Origin: Allium sativum
Taxonomy: Eukaryota; Streptophyta; Magnoliopsida; Asparagales; Amaryllidaceae
Direction of reading: 5' to 3'
DNA: 64,000 nt
NCBI GenBank assembly: GCA_030737875.1
Contig: CM060911.1
Span: 53,752,501 to 53,816,500, forward strand
The notes under the pieces were generated by a model, which was given only the letters and a program-made list of their open reading frames with translations, searched no databases and had not been told where the DNA came from. The position numbers and the translations under genes were made by a program. Of the stretch, positions 44,692 through 58,270 are shown in pieces. How positions within the stretch are numbered: position 1 is the first letter of the stretch; the number at the start of each line of letters is the position of its first letter.

Positions 44692-47600
44692 GTAAGTTCT
44701 AAGCTTTTGAATTTTAATTATTAGGTATGGAGACAAACTATTCTTTAGTACTTATGTTTTTTGTTTATATCAGATTAGTTGATATTCATAGTTTGCTTTT
44801 AATCAATGCTGTACTGCGAGATTTTTAAGGCAACGTATCTAAAATTAACATTAGCTTTATTCAACTTTCACACGCATCATCTAATTATGATATTTTATGC
44901 CATTGCCAAAAACAAAAATTGTTATTCCTGCTATTCTTCTTTGTTATTCCCTATTTCTATGTATATAAATATTTTATAGTTAAACCCAATTCAAATAGTT
45001 AAACGTCGTTAAGACCGATGTACTTAAAATCAAATAAATTAGCATGTAGACATGACCTAAAATGAGGGGAAACAATTCTTTGGAAGAAAGATATACCATG
45101 GATGAAAGGCTACATTGTGCACCCTACATGACATTATATTACTTTGGCATGTAGCTTCCTTGGACTCTTTGCACAGAGACCCAAATCTATACAGGCCACG
45201 AGAGAGCACTTGCATATCTGGCATGGAAATATGGTTGTTAGACAATTTCATAGATATAGTAATTTATTATAGTTCAATCAAGATACATATATTTGGTGTA
45301 TTTTAAATGAATGCATTTGGCTACGTACATACGAATTTGCTTTGTGTACCATCAAATTAACACGTGCTCTCCCTTTATTTGTATTTGATCGATTTAAATG
45401 GATTTACTCCTACATGGGTTATATTATGGTTCAGATGCCATGGTTTTATATGAAACTTATGGTCTCCATAATAGGACTCAAGCCACTGTAAGCTTTAGTC
45501 TTGGATAATCATGTTAATGCCTCATGCAACAACGTGCATATACGGTCGATAAATATTTGATTATTTTTTTCCACATTTATTGTCTCATGACAACATCCAG
45601 TTTGATTTGTATAATACTTTATATATGTACAATATTCATCATTTTATACCATACAAATATTTTCATTATAGCCATTATTAGTACTGCCATTTAGCTTCAG
45701 CTCTGCATTAAACCTGTTGGTTATATAGTTTCAAGAATTTCTTAAGAAGTCGATTATTGATAAATAATATCGATATATGTTATATAATTTTTAGTAAACT
45801 GTATATGTTATATGTTTATCTCTCTCTCATTTCACATGATTTTTTTTCCATTGTGTAAAATTTAATCTTCTTCTTCCATTTGTTTATGTTTTTTTCTTCA
45901 TTTTTTAAATAGACAGTACCAAATCTTTTAATTTGTAAAGTCTTACATGTAATTTCCTTTTTTCATTTGTTATTTTTTTCAGCAGTTCCAGTATGTTTAA
46001 TATTAAAAATAATAATCAATAATTTACATTTACCCCTTGTTCAAGCAAATTCAGTTAGTCAATGATTTGGACGATGTACAATCACCAATCATTTGTAAAG
46101 TATTCCAAGGCAAAGGCAAGGTTTCCAAATATTTTATGTACAAACACGAAATATATGTGATTAATTTAGATATACCCAAATATTTTATTTTTCCTTCTTT
46201 TTAAAAAAATCATGTCTATGTACAACTGAGTTTTTTCTTAATTAGCATATTTTTTGGCCTAATTTTTTTAGTCAAATAATTTATCTTTATGCATACTCTA
46301 TGTTTAATTAATAATAAGTGTACGTGTGCTTATTTAGCTTACAACTCTTTACCATTATTTTTCATGAATTTATATAGTTTTTCCAGATATTGTAATTTAA
46401 CTTCATTTATTTTTCAAGTACAATATTATGACAAAATCATGTGAAAAATTGTTGCCAACGTGATGCTCATTTTACATGGATTCCTTTTTCCAACTCTTAT
46501 TTATCAACTACGTTATAATATGTTATGTCAACTTTACGTAGGGCATTGAGAGACAAGCAGTTGTCTGGCCTAGATTCATGCCTGTCTTCCGCATCGAATT
46601 TCAACCTCTCTTGCATCGAACTTCAACTATGATTAGCATGTGACATTGGAGACTTCAATATCGCTAGGCTTCCAAAAAAGTTCTCACGGTCCACAAAGAT
46701 GTGCAAATTGAATTCCATGCTTTAACCACAATTTTCCAGTGCCAAGTTCTTGAATAACCCATCAAAAATTTCTCCTGTATCTCACACAACAAAATATCTG
46801 ATAGGTATGAATTACAAACTCAATTTAATATAAAAAGGTCCCTTCTTTGTTAAGAGTTCGATGGATATCAGACATTAACCTTTTACGGTTTTTTCCAATG
46901 ACTATCTTCTTATATTCACATTGCATTACAACTCATTTACATGTTCTGCTGGCTACACGTTTAACTATCTACTTTTGGTGTTACCTCAACTTAAAGTCAA
47001 CAGTCCAAACAAATATAGCCTAATTTCAGTTTGGTCGCAGCTTAGTTCATTCACAAAAAAATTGTATATCGTCTAATACACCGACAGCTAAGCCATTAAT
47101 CAAAAACATGTTGGGGTTGGCTAGAGATGAAACCTATAATAAAAGACAAAGTCATTATAAATGTAATAATAATAGTAAGAAATTTAAAGGTGAAAGCATA
47201 AATAAAGATAAAATGAAATTTCAAATTTAACATTTAGATATATGCAAAATTAATATTTACTGTGATCTCGAAAATGTGTCAACAAGCTTCAAAACTCATT
47301 ACCTATAAATAGCTCAAACTGTGAATTCATTTCATTAAATCATGTACATACGAAGATGACACGGGAGACCTCTGCCAAGTCTAAGAAGTCAACGACCAGA
47401 CAGCAAACAATGGAAGAAATATTTCATGTAGTGAACTTCGTCTCTATTTACAATGCTAATTCCTCCTTACAACATTTTTTCCCAACCAGTGTAATGTTAC
47501 TTGCCAACCAATGGCATAATCACAAACCTAAAATGCATAGTAATAAAAGCAGATAATTATGCTAAATAGATTCTTTTTCCTTCATGGTTAACCAAAGAGT

Positions 47601-49048
47601 CATACTTTTTCAATTGGATATGGTTCAACATGCAAATTGTTTTCTCTAAGGGTTGAAATGCATAGAAAATCTACAATTTGACTTAGAATAAGATCATTTG
47701 ATTTTGAAAAACACTGCTAAATGTGATATTTGGTTTTATTTTAATATAAGATGTTCTGATTTACTGTATGTCTATAACATATATTTTGCAGTATGCATTA
47801 ATTTTTTTATATGAAATATTTATATTCATTAAAATGTTTCATTGATTTTAACTTAATAAACAATTCAATGGTTCATATAAACGTCCAAGCGAGCAATGCA
47901 GTTGACCATCGTAGCTTGAATATCAACTATTTTAACATTTAGATGGATTCATTTTATGAAAGTACTGGATTCAAAATTGAGTTAACCTATATTCATATAT
48001 AAAAATTAAATATTTAGAATTTGGACCAAAATATATTTTCAATTTTTCTACTTCAACATTTTGTTGAAACAAAACAAGAAAAACCAAGTACTACATTACG
48101 ATTAATACAAAAATGAAAGTTATAGATAGTACATAACCTTCTTTATGGTTAGCTCTTTCAGAATGAAGCTTTGTTTTTTCTTCAGCAAAGTAATTGACAA
48201 CATTATGTGTTGTATTAGGATATAAGATTGTTCAATATGTGAAATTGTTTAATTGGATATTTTGATATTATGGCTGGGATTCGAAGAAATTTATGGTTTG
48301 AATGATTACTGTGAAACTATTTTTGCTACTTCTCCAACTTTAAGCTTCAGATTTATTAATTATTTTTAATAATATTCTTTATTATTAGTTAAGCGGTATT
48401 ATTTCTTTTTTTATTTAATCTATTTTGGGTTTTTCCCCTTATCTCCTTTCTTAGGTAGCTTGATGTATTCATTCATCTTATCACATAAATCTGTTACACC
48501 TTTCAGGTTGACCTCCTAAATGTTATAAAAATTTAGCTCCATTTCCTATCAACTGTTTTCTCTTGACCTTTTTTTTAAACTTACAATACTAAAATGAATA
48601 AAAATTATCACTACTCATTTACAACCAGATTATTGGGGTCAGTTAGTTGTTCCTGCAGCTTTAAATGAATGCATTAGTTATTAGTTAATCCACATTGGTA
48701 ATAAAGTGCCAAAGGCCCAAAACTTGCAAGCAAAGGATAGAAATTTGTATTTCATCATCCTTTCTTTCAAAAAATCTGACTGCAAAAAGCATGCTTTAAA
48801 AATGGCACGTGAGTCTACAACAAGTATAGGCTTTTATTTGGACTATAGGACTTTGGCTATTGGAATTCCAATCACTATTTGGGTATTGCTTCAGCTTTTC
48901 CTTCTTCATTAATGTACAAGTATCATTATGTATTGCTTTTGAGCTTTGACATCTGAGTTTGTGGTTATTTTCATATATGCAAAAGCATTTGTGATAAGAT
49001 GATGCATGAACTGAACCAGCATTCGTCACCTCTGTCCTTGATTGATTC
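44692..49048. other. Helitron middle part, intron-like AT-rich DNA
   Basis: Mostly T-rich, intron-like sequence. A minus-strand stretch near 46600-46790 reads GEIFDGLFKNLALENCG, a stop, then SMEFNLHIFVDRENFFGSLA and could be another degraded coding piece, unsupported by splice sites. A frame at 47356-47556 (start MTRETSAKSKKSTTRQQTME) is open but unrecognised. Nothing else is supportable. Confidence 0.35.
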
Positions 49049-49320
49049 ATGATGATCTATGAGGCATCTTCTCTTGAATATAAGAAAGCTGATGGTCATC
49101 ACCTTTCTTCTTTCCCTGTAATGTGTCGCATGAAATTAAAGCACTTGATTGCAACTGCATTTTGGAATGCTGGCGATGTAAATGTTGCATTCATTCAAAT
49201 TCCTGTAGGTTTACTCCAAAGTATCATCCTGATTTTTGTTTCCAGCATTATTCCGACTTTGAAAATAAAGATCCCCTAAAGGAGCGCGCTTTAGTTGGAG
49301 TCCCGATGAAGCATATGAAG
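49049..49320 (+). pseudogene. Captured exon candidate D (frameshifted)
   Basis: Protein-like reading LKHLIATAFWNAGDVNVAFI changes frame by one base near 49200 and continues RFTPKYHPDFCFQHYSDFEN, then DPLKERALVGVPMKHMK, ending at a donor AAG|GTACCG. Both halves have balanced protein-like composition, so an indel in a former exon is the simplest reading. Family not recognised. It may belong to the same captured gene as exons A-C, but this is not shown. Confidence 0.4.
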
Positions 49321-49928
49321 GTACCGTTTTGAGTTTGTAAAGTCTTAAAAGCTGCACTTTGTTGTGGCAGTAACATGCTTTTTAAACAGTCCACTTTCAA
49401 TATAGATGCTATTCTTTAAATATTAATGGAATTTAATCCTCATAATCATTAAAGAATCACATTTTCTAACTTTGTATATTCATCTTTGGTTGATGGACAA
49501 TAAAAATTAACATACTTTGTTATGTTATTGAAGCTACGTTTTCAACGGCAGAAGTGATTCTTTTAACATAAAATATTGTCTTTTAGAGTTGAGTTCATGA
49601 ATATATTTTAGCAGTACAAGTGAATTTTCCTCCCTACATTCATGGATAATATTACGTTGTAGCAACAACGGAAAACTAATGCGGGACGTTTACACTGTGT
49701 TATGATTTAAGCATGTTTTGTTTGCATGTATGCCAGGTTAGTACTGCTTATTTAGAATTTACATGGATATGTGCAAGTTGCATAACTTTAAATGTTCTGT
49801 AGCCTCACCGATTGTTTTGTGATGCAATTTTACACCAGATTGAAGTCTAACTACTGTGTATTTGTCAATAGTATCAGATTTTACAAGTATGGATTCACTT
49901 TGTTTTACACAGTTTTTGTTTTATGCAG

Positions 49929-50011
49929 GCAGGTTTAACTTTCTAGAAAATAATATTCAACTGATGGGTGGCGGACAAACATATGAATTGTTCATGCTGC
50001 CCGCTAATTAA
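49929..50011 (+). pseudogene. Captured terminal exon candidate
   Basis: Follows TTATGCAG| and reads RFNFLENNIQLMGGGQTYEL, then FMLPAN and TAA. This could be the last exon of a captured gene, followed by 3' untranslated-like sequence. Unrecognised, short, no independent support. Confidence 0.35.
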
Positions 50012-50662
50012 ATTGGCACAATGATTGGTCGATGTTGGACTTTCGTTCATTGGTGTACTAACAGCAAGACAAAAAAAGAGATCATGTCACGAGAAGAAGG
50101 AATGATGTACATAATACTGATACTAATGTTCTTTATATTTTATGCTATGAGTTTATACAACTATTTTACCATCAATTCTGTAGGGACTTTGTATCTTTTA
50201 GGGAATGTTCACTGTCCATCTTTTAGTAAAGCCTTATATAAAAAGAGTTTGTGGGAAAATTTTCTGTACATTTTTTTTGGATAAGGTTATCTTTAAAAAT
50301 AATAATGTTGATTTAAGTTAAGTATGATTCTTACATGGGGTGCAATAATAATTTCACAGTGAGACGCATTTGATCGTAGATTATATAAAAATACATACTA
50401 AGTAGTGTTTCATAGAAGTAGCTAACGACCATTTTACCACCAAATATAATTGTTGTTGACTTAAAACTTTTTCTCACGTTTACTTGCGGTCTATTAGTAT
50501 ATATTTTATAACTCATCATTATTGACTTTTTTTTAGAAGAAATGTGTTATATACATGGTATGCGTTCATTTTGATAGCATCACAAATTAAATATATCAAA
50601 GTAACATTTCAAAAGTAAAATGAACAAAAAAACGAAGGAATATTACAAAAATATAGCTCAAG

Positions 50663-50681
50663 CCCGTGTGCGAAGCACGGG
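50663..50681 (+). repeat. Helitron 3' hairpin
   Basis: CCCGTG-TGCGAAG-CACGGG, a 6-bp GC stem located 10 bases before the proposed end CACTTG|T. Subterminal hairpins at this spacing are characteristic of Helitron 3' ends. Confidence 0.75.
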
Positions 50682-50691
50682 TTCGCACTTG

Positions 50692-51595
50692 TTGTATGGG
50701 TAACTCACTAAGATTTATAATTTAATTAGATGGCCAAATGCACAGATGCACACAGCACATATGCACTTATCAAATAACTTGTAAATTCAAATTGCAGGAT
50801 CTGAAATGACGAGGAGAGATACATCCGGCAAGTGGAGGACCTGAAATGACATGGAGAGATACGGTTTTTGGTTCATGGCATTGCTACTTTGTAGAATGCA
50901 CACTGATCGTATTTGTTGGCACTTGTATTGAAGGTGGTATGTGTTGGCACTTTTGCTACTTTTAAATTATGTATTTAATCGTATGTGTTATATATTTAAA
51001 GTGTTGAATTACGTATTTGATCATATGTATTCAAGGTGGTATGTATTGAAGGTTTGAATGTGATGATGAATGTGATGGATGTGTTTCTTCTATGTACAAA
51101 ACTGATATTGCAAAATTTATAATTAAAGTGTTGTATTTACCTTCTTTTACTGTTACATTTGCTTTTTTCCTAATGTTGTATTTCAAGATAAAGGTGCTGC
51201 ATTACATAAAATAGTAGTAAGTCCACATGGCATGTGGACTACAACAGCTGACGTGGCATGTGACACGTGTGCCGTTGACGTGGAGAGCTGACGCGTCGTG
51301 TGACACGTAGGTAGCTGACATGGAAAGCTGACGTGGTCGCCGCTATCGTGACCTGATAGCCAGGATCTAACTAATTTTCAAGCAACGCTGAATAATGTTG
51401 CATTACATATATAATGCAACACTTTCTTTCCATGGCAGTAGATGTGCTAAAGCGTTGCCTTAGAGGGCTAAGGCAACGGCCGCAGATGCCACACCCTTCC
51501 GGTGTTGCCTGTTTGAAAAAAGGGGAAAATGCAACACTTTTTCGATCTAAGGCCACATAAAACTTGTGCCAAATATGCCTACTTTTGTGGTAGTG
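50692..51595. other. CACTA-1 right-end region
   Basis: Between the Helitron and the CACTA end. It holds a near-repeat GAGAGATACATCCGG / GAGAGATACGG (50815-50870), an agcTGACGTGGcatgTGACACGT-type repeat cluster (51245-51335), a perfect 10-bp palindrome (51220-51240) and subterminal GCAACAC or GTTGC words (51395-51535). No gene. Confidence 0.5.
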
Positions 51596-53052
51596 GTACC
51601 TCTGATTAAATTTGCAATTATAGAAAATCCATCTCTTTCTATTCTTTCCACATGAACCATGCAAGTCTTAAAATTACCTTAAACTTCTCTCTATTAAACA
51701 ATAACAACGTTGAGAGACATCTTTTCAATATTTTCTTTTTTTAACTATTTAATGTTGACAATTTCTGGTTTCTACTTCTTAATTCCTCTTCTAAGGTTTT
51801 CCATAATTGCTACTCAAGTTTTATGGTTTATTCACATATTGGAATAATTCCTCAAAGCTCTAGACACTACTGGAATCATTCTACCAAATCATGTTTAATC
51901 CTCTAAAATTTATCTTTTTAAAATCTTTCTCAAAAGTTATAAACTAGGGAAGATAAGATTAATTACTTCTACTCACTCGCCATGGTTTTCTCCTTTTTTT
52001 TGAAAAGGATTATGCACTTTAACTCAGTTGGAGCTACATGCCTATTTTAATGCATATTTCCTTCCAAGAGGAATTAATAAGATCAAGTTCATATGAATCA
52101 TTTCTAAAGAGAACTTCTGTGCTCTGTGTAAATCAATAAGGATACTTCATTATTTAAATATTTTTCATTTATTTGTTGAAATAATCAGCACAAAATATAA
52201 TGCTTCAGTTATACTTTGTACATCTCTTTTGCAACACATTTCCATTTACTTTAGCAAAATATGCTTACTTACAAACTTATTGGTCCATAAAAACGTGTAT
52301 TATAATTATTCTTGTTCCAATAAGTTAAAGTGTGTCACGAACCGTTCTTTATGAAAAACTATATATTTTCTTTCCAAAACAAATTTGTATAATTTTCTCA
52401 AAAATTTATTTTAATGCTAATCTCAATATTACCAACTAGTTCATTTCTGAAAATTGTAAACTTTCAAACTTGAAACTTGAAAACACTTCTAGAAATCTTT
52501 ATATACATATATATATATATATAATTTTTTTCAAGTTCTTTTTGGAAGTTTAACTATTGGACTAAGTACAAGTTGGTTTTCTTAACTGTCATTTCCAAAT
52601 CATTTGTGCAAACTTATAATTCTTTGTCCTAATTTCTCTTTCACACTAATTCCTCCAAAGCTATGTCTAAATTGGAATCGGTGCTTAGTGCTAGTTTTGC
52701 GCCTAATGTATATATATAAATCCATTTTCCTTCTTACTCGTTGTGTGTTTAATAGGCTCTACTGCCCAACCCTATAATCTGAAATACTGAGATTTCAGCT
52801 ATTAACGCATGAAATTCTCCTTTTTATTACAAAACATATTGTACACTTAACATTCTAGCCACTCATAGGTTTATTGTTCTTAAATTTTTATAATCATTTC
52901 CTTAATATACAAAACTGATATCCCAACTTTTTACCATGTGTTGCTTCACTTATTAAGTTGGTTTCTTCATGGAACTAGGTATATATATAATATTTATATT
53001 TTGAAAATAAAAATATGCTCACTCACTATCTATATAAGGATCCTGAACCTAA
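51596..53052 (-). other. E3 interior, 5' part
   Basis: About 1.45 kb of non-coding interior, pyrimidine-rich on the plus strand. The ~110 bases next to the primer-binding site resemble E2's 19807-19915. A short (TA)n run lies at 52505-52523. No frame with support on either strand. Confidence 0.6.
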
Positions 53053-53064
53053 GCTCTGATACCA
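53053..53064 (-). promoter_or_regulatory. E3 primer-binding site (initiator-Met tRNA)
   Basis: GCTCTGATACCA on the plus strand, that is TGGTATCAGAGC on the minus strand, two bases from the LTR end at 53067. It fixes the orientation of E3. Confidence 0.9.
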
Positions 53065-54498
53065 AATGTAACAACTAAATTTTCAGCGGGTCCAAATTTT
53101 TTTAACTGTTAACATCCAAGTTCAATGAAATTCTGGTTGGTTTGTCTAGTATCATGAAGAAAGGCAAAGATAAATATATCAGAGCCCATAATAAAATTTC
53201 TCATAGCGGAACTGAATAAAATACAATAGTAAGGAAATAATCACCATAATAATGACACCAAGTAGCAAGTGTCTCTAAGCTGTAAAAAAGTATCTTCCAC
53301 CTGTCAAACTTGCGAGTTTGTTATGCGGAGGGAATCAGAACGAAAGTTCTAGTAAATGAAAAAATTATACATTTTAAAGATAACACTACTCATACCGTTC
53401 TATCATTGATTTACTTTTATTATGTTGTTAGGGTTTATAACTTGCTCGCCTCTACGCATACATCGCTCCCATCTACTCCCCGGTAGATCAAACCCAATAA
53501 CCCACATATGTGTAGCTATTTGCCTAATATATCTATGTGCTACCCATAATACCCTTCTCGAAAGGCTTCCGCCGTCACGATATGAAAGCATACTAAATAT
53601 CCATCGTCACGCTACGGAAGAGTATTAGCTCTCCATCGCCAGGCTACAAAAGCATACTATCCGCTATTTAGCTAAACCCTTGCACAGAGGTAATACTCGG
53701 ACACCTAAGATGCACCACCCAGTGCATACACCGAGGACCTACTGGCGATCGTACCGTCTACTATTTGAATTCCTCTATCAAGCTAAATCCTTGTAGGGAA
53801 CTCGGTCAGGGGATTTCTACATCTGCCTACGATATAGCCATGCATAGATTGGTCTGACCTTTTTTCTCGTTTGATATGGCCCCACTCGGCCCCCAACTAA
53901 TGGAAGACCATTTCAAGAGAAAAATGACTTTTTATCTAACAAACAATTTAAACATCCAATTGGCATTGTCTCTCATCCAGTGTCTCGATATTGAAAGACC
54001 ATTAGCCTGTTGGTTTAGCTCTAGTCTTTCTGTACACGCTTTGACTGAAGATGATAGGTATCTGACGATCTACTATCCTTATTGGGTCCTTACAATGAAG
54101 CCTGCTCTCGGAAATGAGGCAACCATCAATTTCTAAAAATCATCTCATCAATCTTTTGCTTCCCTCAGCAAAAATGCAGCCAAGACATACTCTATGGATG
54201 AAACTGTACAGGCCTGCTTTCGAGATAGCTGACCACGGGAATCTCCCAAAAGGTCATCTCAGTGTATCCTCATGTCCCGTAGAAATCTCGAACTTCTTTC
54301 CTTTGGGGCTCAGCTGGCCATGACTTCACCTCAGAGGTCTTTCTTTAGTTTTGTCAAATACTAAGTTGGACATGATTTCACCATGTCTTCGGACACCTAC
54401 AATAATCTTCCCCGTTGGGCTCTTCATTAAGGATTCTTTCAGATTGGTCCAAACGCATCTCGCTATTTCATTAGACCCTATGTCTAATCTTTTGTTAT

Positions 54499-54503
54499 GC
54501 GCT
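54499..54503. repeat. LTR-Z target duplication, left copy
   Basis: GCGCT, identical to 60227-60231. Confidence 0.85.
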
Positions 54504-56449
54504 TGTTACGACCTGAGGACTTTCGACCCCGAAAATCAACATAAACACCATGTCGACTATTCAAGCATCGGAAATACCGGACCATTAATAGAAAGAAGTT
54601 AGAGGGTGAGAAGTAGAAAGAAAGTTAGAATAGAATAAGAAGAAGAAGATCACAATAGAATAAACACGAATCTCACAGCGGAACGAATAAAATATATTAT
54701 ATAACATAAACTTTTGAAATACAAACTTATAACTGTATATACATACCATTTCAGAGTACGACTAATAACATCACAACGGAAATAAACTCTATATATAACT
54801 AATGTTGAAGCCTCCTGCTCCAAGCTCCTCCAAGTATCTAAAAAATCCCGACTACTTGACTGTCCGTACAAATTTGGGCACCCAAGAGTTTAGGGAAAAC
54901 AAAAAAAATAAACTCTGGGTCAGTCATGTGACTGGTGTGAGTAAACTCCAATCATTTGGTTTAACTTTTAAAATCCTTTTTAAAAGAAATGATAATCATA
55001 AGACCGATCCACACATAAACACAAACGGTTTTTACCTTACGATAACCCAAAATATTTCTTAAGATCAATATTTTTTGATATTATAATAATGTTTAAATCA
55101 AGTACATAGAAATCTAGTAGAACGCATTCATCTCACGCTCTACATATATATTATACAATCAAAAACTACGGGCTCTTATTGGGTAATGGATTTTCAACTA
55201 TGACGAGGTATGGAACCACCTTTCGATCTGTGTACTCTAGAAGCGATACACTGAAGTTCAACAAGAACATCTTGTAACTCGGCCACACATGACCGACCAT
55301 TCATTTCGCTTGAATGTTCCGAATATATTATCACCTTGCGGTTGGTATACCAACATAACCATTCTCAGGAGATATAGAAGCGAAAGAAGTAACAAATATG
55401 AATATTCTCCAGATGGTGACAATATACCCTAATTGGGTGCGACCCACTTACCCATGCTGCCAGCCCAATTTTCGCTATTTCCCGGTTGATAAGGCTTGAG
55501 GTCATAACGTATATTTTTACGCTTCATCTACTTTGAATGCCACATCATCATACCCGCTAAATCACAAATTGATTTCTCCAAAAATACCGCGGGTATAAAG
55601 CTAAGAGAAACGAGTTTCTCCGCCACCAAACGTAAATATGTTTAAGAGATCAACTTACGCAATCTATTAGATATACTTTGTCAGACATTCATCCATATAC
55701 GTTGTCCTGGGACTGAACAACCCGAAGGCACTATTCTGTAAATCCATCTTAGGTAGTTTCAACCTAGGATTGCCAGAACAACCCTTGCATACACTCCGTC
55801 TTCAATCGTATTTGATTTGCAATGCTAATGCCATACGGAGTGGTTTTCAGATAATAAATCTGATCCTAGTCTCTCCGTATTGACAATGGAAATTGTCAAA
55901 AACTTTGATTGTCAGTTATTTAACTATCAAAGGAAAACATGTGTACAAACAATGGTCGTATTCCCAAATGGAAATCTTACCGATCAATCATCATTTAATT
56001 TCCCAATTTCCCATTTATTTATTAAAACCCATTTTACTTTGCACGATTCTTTTGGACAACGTTTCCATATATTCTCAACTCTTTATATTCCTTTATTTCG
56101 AAAATATACGTTATTAACTTTGGAAAACATTTCCATTTCTCATTCACGCATCATTAACCTTCCACAACCATTTGTCCCTAACCATAAACTAGTAAGAGAA
56201 CAATTCCCTAAGTATAAACCCCAAAGGCCGAAACCAACATCAGATCGATACTCAGACAACCATTCAACATAATTAATTTCCAGTCCGTTTCTAATGTTCT
56301 TAACCCCATTTCTTTATTTCTTATTTACAAAACTGTTTGCACAACTCTCTATTCAGTTTATGAATCCACTTCTTTATGGAAATCTTTGATTATAACGAGA
56401 ACGTTATAATCTTTGCTTTTGAACTATTTAATTTCAAAATATAACTTTT

Positions 56450-56497
56450 ATTTAAATAAATAAATAAATAATTTATTTATTTGTTAAATAAATAAAT
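56450..56497. repeat. AT-rich inverted repeat in LTR-Z
   Basis: Runs of AAATAAATAAATAAAT are followed by ATTTATTTATTTG and again AAATAAATAAAT, giving a long A/T stem-loop. Low-complexity origin is likely. Confidence 0.5.
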
Positions 56498-57907
56498 CTT
56501 GATTATAACCGGAAAGTAAATGGTACTTTCCTAAATTCGGTAGAATCGAATTCCAACATATTTGAATTTATCACTTCAAATATTCATCATTTCCCTTTTA
56601 TATGGATGAATGTTTATAAAATTATTTTTATCAATATTAGATAATGTTTATAAAATTATAAAACTGGACAGAGTTAGTGAGATAACTTACATTGGCCGTT
56701 AATCGTTAAATAACGATTTACGGTTGATTGGTTAAATCAGCCGTTTAATTCCTCCATAAATTGAAACGATCTCCAAATATCTCCAAACGGTTCCAGTACG
56801 TAGCCGGCGACCATACGATCTCAACGGATCTTGTTTTGTCAAATTTAGATAACGTATGCACCTGTTATGAATTTTATAAGTTAAATGAGTATTTAAATTC
56901 TTTTAAACCAAATTTCAAAATTTTATTATTTTAATCATTGGTCTTACCTAAATACACCTCGGCCCAACATTTCAGATCCGTCCGCCTTGCGAATCCTATA
57001 CACAAGCTCTCCAAAATCCCTCAGACTTCTGTTGCCATATATCCCAAACTTCATGTTATATACATATCTATATTTTTAAATGGCTTCACACTTCTCCATC
57101 AATCCCGGGCATTTCCATTTTGAAAGTGGTCCAACCCATTAGTTAAAGCCCACATCCCTTACATTTTGAAAGTGCTCCAGTAAACTCATTTCCTTCATCC
57201 CAACTTCCTCAACGTCTTGCTCCTCTGGCATCCATCCTGATTAAAACAAAACCACATTTCCTATTCTTCCCACTTTATGTCAAACCCACTACACCGTTTC
57301 ACCCTGCCTTTCCTTCTTCTTTGACGTACTATGCTGCTCCTTCACCGAACTTTAAAACTGCACGTCCCCTTTGTTAACACGTCGGCCCATCTCCCTTTAT
57401 AACCAACCCGCACCACGTCGAATTCTCATCATCCTAGACATCACCATTGCTGACGCGATCTTCTCCCTCTAACCGCGTCGGCTGCTTCCTCCAACTAAAC
57501 CCAGCGCCGAGCTCAACTCTTTCGGCAGTTTGATCCCATCACCAACGTACATAGGCAGCCTCTCTCTCACCATTTTGCTCCACTCCTAACGCTCGACACA
57601 GCCATCACCAGTTCACAGAACTCGCACGCCTCACGTACGGCTTCCATGTTCCTCCAGTTTCGAACGCAACACCTGTAACTTGTCTGTTCGCCAATACTCT
57701 TCAAACCAAGATCCCTGAACTACTCCTACCCAACAGCTTTCCTCCTAAGAAAGACCCCATTCTTTTTAAATCCATTCCATGCGTGCTTCAAAACTCACGG
57801 CATGTTTTATGTGGAGTATAGAATTATATATTTTTATTTTTTCTTTTATTCGAACACCATGGAAAATGTTCCAGTCCCTAAAGCCAAAAGAATGAACATT
57901 ATGTCTA

Positions 57908-57909
<2 letters not shown>

Positions 57910-57992
<83 letters not shown>
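57910..57992. repeat. (TA)n microsatellite, about 41 units
   Basis: Uninterrupted TA/AT repeat of about 80 bases inside LTR-Z. Confidence 0.97.
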
Positions 57993-57995
<3 letters not shown>

Positions 57996-58104
57996 CTATG
58001 ATTCCTTAGTGATTAAGGAATAAGGAAGGTACTGTCTGACGTGGGTTAGATTTTAGACAGGTACTTCCACGAATTTTCACTTAACTACTGCTGTAGGTGA
58101 TGGA

Positions 58105-58106
<2 letters not shown>

Positions 58107-58166
<60 letters not shown>
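58107..58166. repeat. (TA)n microsatellite, about 30 units
   Basis: Uninterrupted AT repeat of about 58 bases. The 114-base island between this and the previous tract contains CCTTAGTGATTAAGG (5-bp inverted repeat). Confidence 0.97.
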
Positions 58167-58169
<3 letters not shown>

Positions 58170-58270
58170 CTTAGCTTCTTACTTTCTTACTTATGGTGCA
58201 TTCGTAGATAAATTTTGGCACGTCTAGTTTTTTGGTGGCGTTGGATGCCAACACCTTTTCCCACTTCTAG

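Larger units (their letters stand above)
39422..50691 (+). mobile_element. Helitron (11.3 kb) inside CACTA-1
   Basis: Begins TCTATACTATACTATTAAAG after an A, a common plant Helitron 5' end. It ends with a GC hairpin (CCCGTG/CACGGG, 50663-50681) followed by TTCGCACTTG and a T, as expected for insertion between A and T with no target duplication. The final CTTG differs from the usual CTRR, which lowers confidence in the exact end. No Rep/helicase protein was recognised in the interior. Exon-like blocks on the plus strand suggest captured gene fragments. It also contains a (TA)n-bracketed MITE candidate. Confidence 0.7.
36427..51595. mobile_element. CACTA (En/Spm-type) element CACTA-1, 15.2 kb
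   Basis: Starts CACTACTACAAAAGCGGTCA and, read from the other end, CACTACCACAAAAGTAGGCA. The similarity continues for about 40 bases (CATATT, CAC, TTT words in register). A 3-bp duplication GTA flanks it, as usual for CACTA elements. Subterminal sequence holds GTTGCAT/ATGCAAC words near 36470 and 51395-51535. I found no TNPD-type transposase. Inside are an AP-3 beta exon fragment, minisatellites, a broken DUF4283-like gene and an 11.3-kb Helitron. It is a gene-carrying, apparently non-autonomous element. Confidence 0.85.

Noticed and set aside
36427..51595. A search for TNPD-type transposase in CACTA-1 and Rep/helicase in the Helitron.
   Set aside because: No stretch with recognisable transposase or helicase motifs was seen in any frame. 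Both are treated as non-autonomous, though highly split exons could have escaped reading by eye.
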